From the NCBI RefSeq assembly GCF_014898055.3, contig NW_023605305.1, positions 117,874,234 through 117,938,233 on the forward strand: 64,000 bases of DNA, read 5' to 3'. Of this stretch, positions 63,182 through 64,000 are shown in pieces (within the stretch, counting starts at the first letter, position 1; each line of letters starts with the position of its first letter). A program made the translations under genes and the position numbers. The notes below the pieces were generated by a model. It had not been told where the DNA came from. It ran no database searches and was given only the letters and a program-made list of their open reading frames with translations. This stretch comes from Talpa occidentalis. Lineage: Eukaryota; Chordata; Mammalia; Eulipotyphla; Talpidae.

Positions 63182-64000
63182 TTTGGGCACGATTGGAGCG
63201 CGGGAAGCGTCGGCGCTGGCGCGCGCAGGGGGAGAACGCCACAGCGACCTCTGGCGGCGGCGGCGGGCGGTGGCGGCGGGGCGGGGCCTCCGGGGCCCGT
63301 CACCTCGCGCGCCGCCTCTGCGCGCGCCCGACGCACCTGCAGCTGCTGCCCGGCGCGCCCGTGACGCGCGTGGGACGCGCCCGCCCGCGCGTCTCTGGCT
63401 GGGGTCGCCGGTCGGCCCGGGGCACCGCGTCTCCGCCTTTCAGAGGCCGGTGGCGCCGCGGTGGGGGGGCGCAGGGGGCCCTCGGCCACGGTGCCGTGAA
63501 GGACCCGGCCTGGGTGGGGCGCTGCCCCCGCATCACCCCGGGTCCCTGCGAGGGTGCCCCAGAGGCTTGGGGCCCGGGAACTTGGAGTTTATGGAGGCCT
63601 CTCCCCGATGGAATCAAGTCAGGTTCCACCTCTAGCCAGAGTCCAGTGGGGGCAGAGTGGGCCCCCCCACCCCACAGCCACTAGGGGCTTTCCAAACCCG
63701 CCTCCTCCAGGGCTCTGACCCGGGACAGTCCAGGCTTTAGTCCAGGAGCAAGACAGAGGGTGAGTGTGTTTCAGCATCACAGGTCAGGGCCGGGTGGTTG
63801 GCTCTTCTGAGGAGCACCCGTTGTGAGCCAGCAGGGTCTGCAGTCCTGCTGGGGTGGGGGGGGGGGTTCGCGGCAGACCCCTCCCCTGCTGCTCCCTCTT
63901 GGAGCCAGTCTCAGCTTGCTCCTCAGGTGTGGAGGTGCCCGCCTGCTCCCCGCCCGCGGGGCAGACCCGGCTTCGGCCCTGCCACAGGGCACTGCTCTGG
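63182..64000. other. Region upstream of IBA57
   Basis: CpG-rich to about 63450, then ordinary sequence. No exon supported on either strand. The window ends before any neighbouring gene is visible. Confidence 0.5.

Larger units (their letters stand above)
62050..63450 (-). promoter_or_regulatory. IBA57: IBA57 CpG-island promoter region
   Basis: A dense CpG stretch covers the first exon, its upstream flank and most of intron 1. It includes a YY1-like GCCGCCATTTTG at 63174-63185 over the start codon, three exact GCGCAGGCGC NRF1-type sites in intron 1, and a palindromic TGACGTCA in exon 1. No TATA box is seen. The exact transcription start cannot be told from sequence. Confidence 0.6.

Noticed and set aside
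63022..63489. GTG at 63188-63190 or a longer upstream start for IBA57
   Set aside because: The ATG at 63179-63181 matches the known start and has a good context; upstream frames have no ATG with similarity.

Overview
This is a GC-rich mammalian nuclear window. It is dominated by one very large muscle gene on the minus strand, OBSCN (obscurin). A second minus-strand gene, IBA57 (mitochondrial iron-sulfur cluster assembly factor), lies upstream of it. I recognise both from their translated exons; their order and shared strand match the mammalian IBA57-OBSCN neighbourhood. A tRNA-derived SINE with an AATAAA plus TCTTT tail and a target-site duplication (58.2-58.5 kb) fits a laurasiatherian mammal, but the species cannot be fixed from this window. 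Nothing here is prokaryotic. The very long open frames seen on both strands are side effects of high GC or of stop-free tandem repeats.

Layout, in the direction of transcription (right to left). 63.18-60.57 kb: IBA57, three coding exons, 351 codons, with a CpG-rich promoter and intron 1. 60.6-52.6 kb: intergenic DNA with a SINE, LTR-like repeat fragments, a CTCF-like palindrome and muscle-type promoter motifs. 52.57 kb: obscurin start codon. 52.6-47.9 kb: Ig1-Ig3 in one exon, then single-domain exons with the first FnIII. 47.3-39.5 kb: nine 276-nt Ig exons in tandem, several nearly identical, introns included. 38.9-19.7 kb: about 28 further Ig domains and the second FnIII. 19.3-13.6 kb: serine- and glutamate-rich linkers, IQ motif and Ig domains. 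13.5-11.1 kb: SH3, DH (RhoGEF) and PH. 10.5-8.4 kb: two Ig domains. After that the gene has two alternative ends. One is the short obscurin-A tail (4998-5040 and 2689-3609, poly(A) signal at 2474-2479). The other is the giant kinase-containing form, whose exons run from 1917 to the left edge and stop inside the first lobe of kinase 1.

In total the window holds 53 Ig domains, 2 FnIII, IQ, SH3, DH, PH and the start of a kinase, about 6,220 codons of the kinase isoform. Nearly all Ig exons are symmetric (phase 1-1, 264-285 nt), so they can be skipped or duplicated without breaking the frame. Splice sites were placed by GT/AG, phase continuity and similarity to obscurin as I remember it; no alignment was run.

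The main oddities are five apparent single-base losses in GC-rich coding sequence (four at 17.1-17.9 kb, one in the obscurin-A tail), the homogenised Ig array, a 1.6-kb intronic minisatellite with a 432-bp higher-order period, and several G-rich intronic minisatellites. I found no unknown multi-gene system here.
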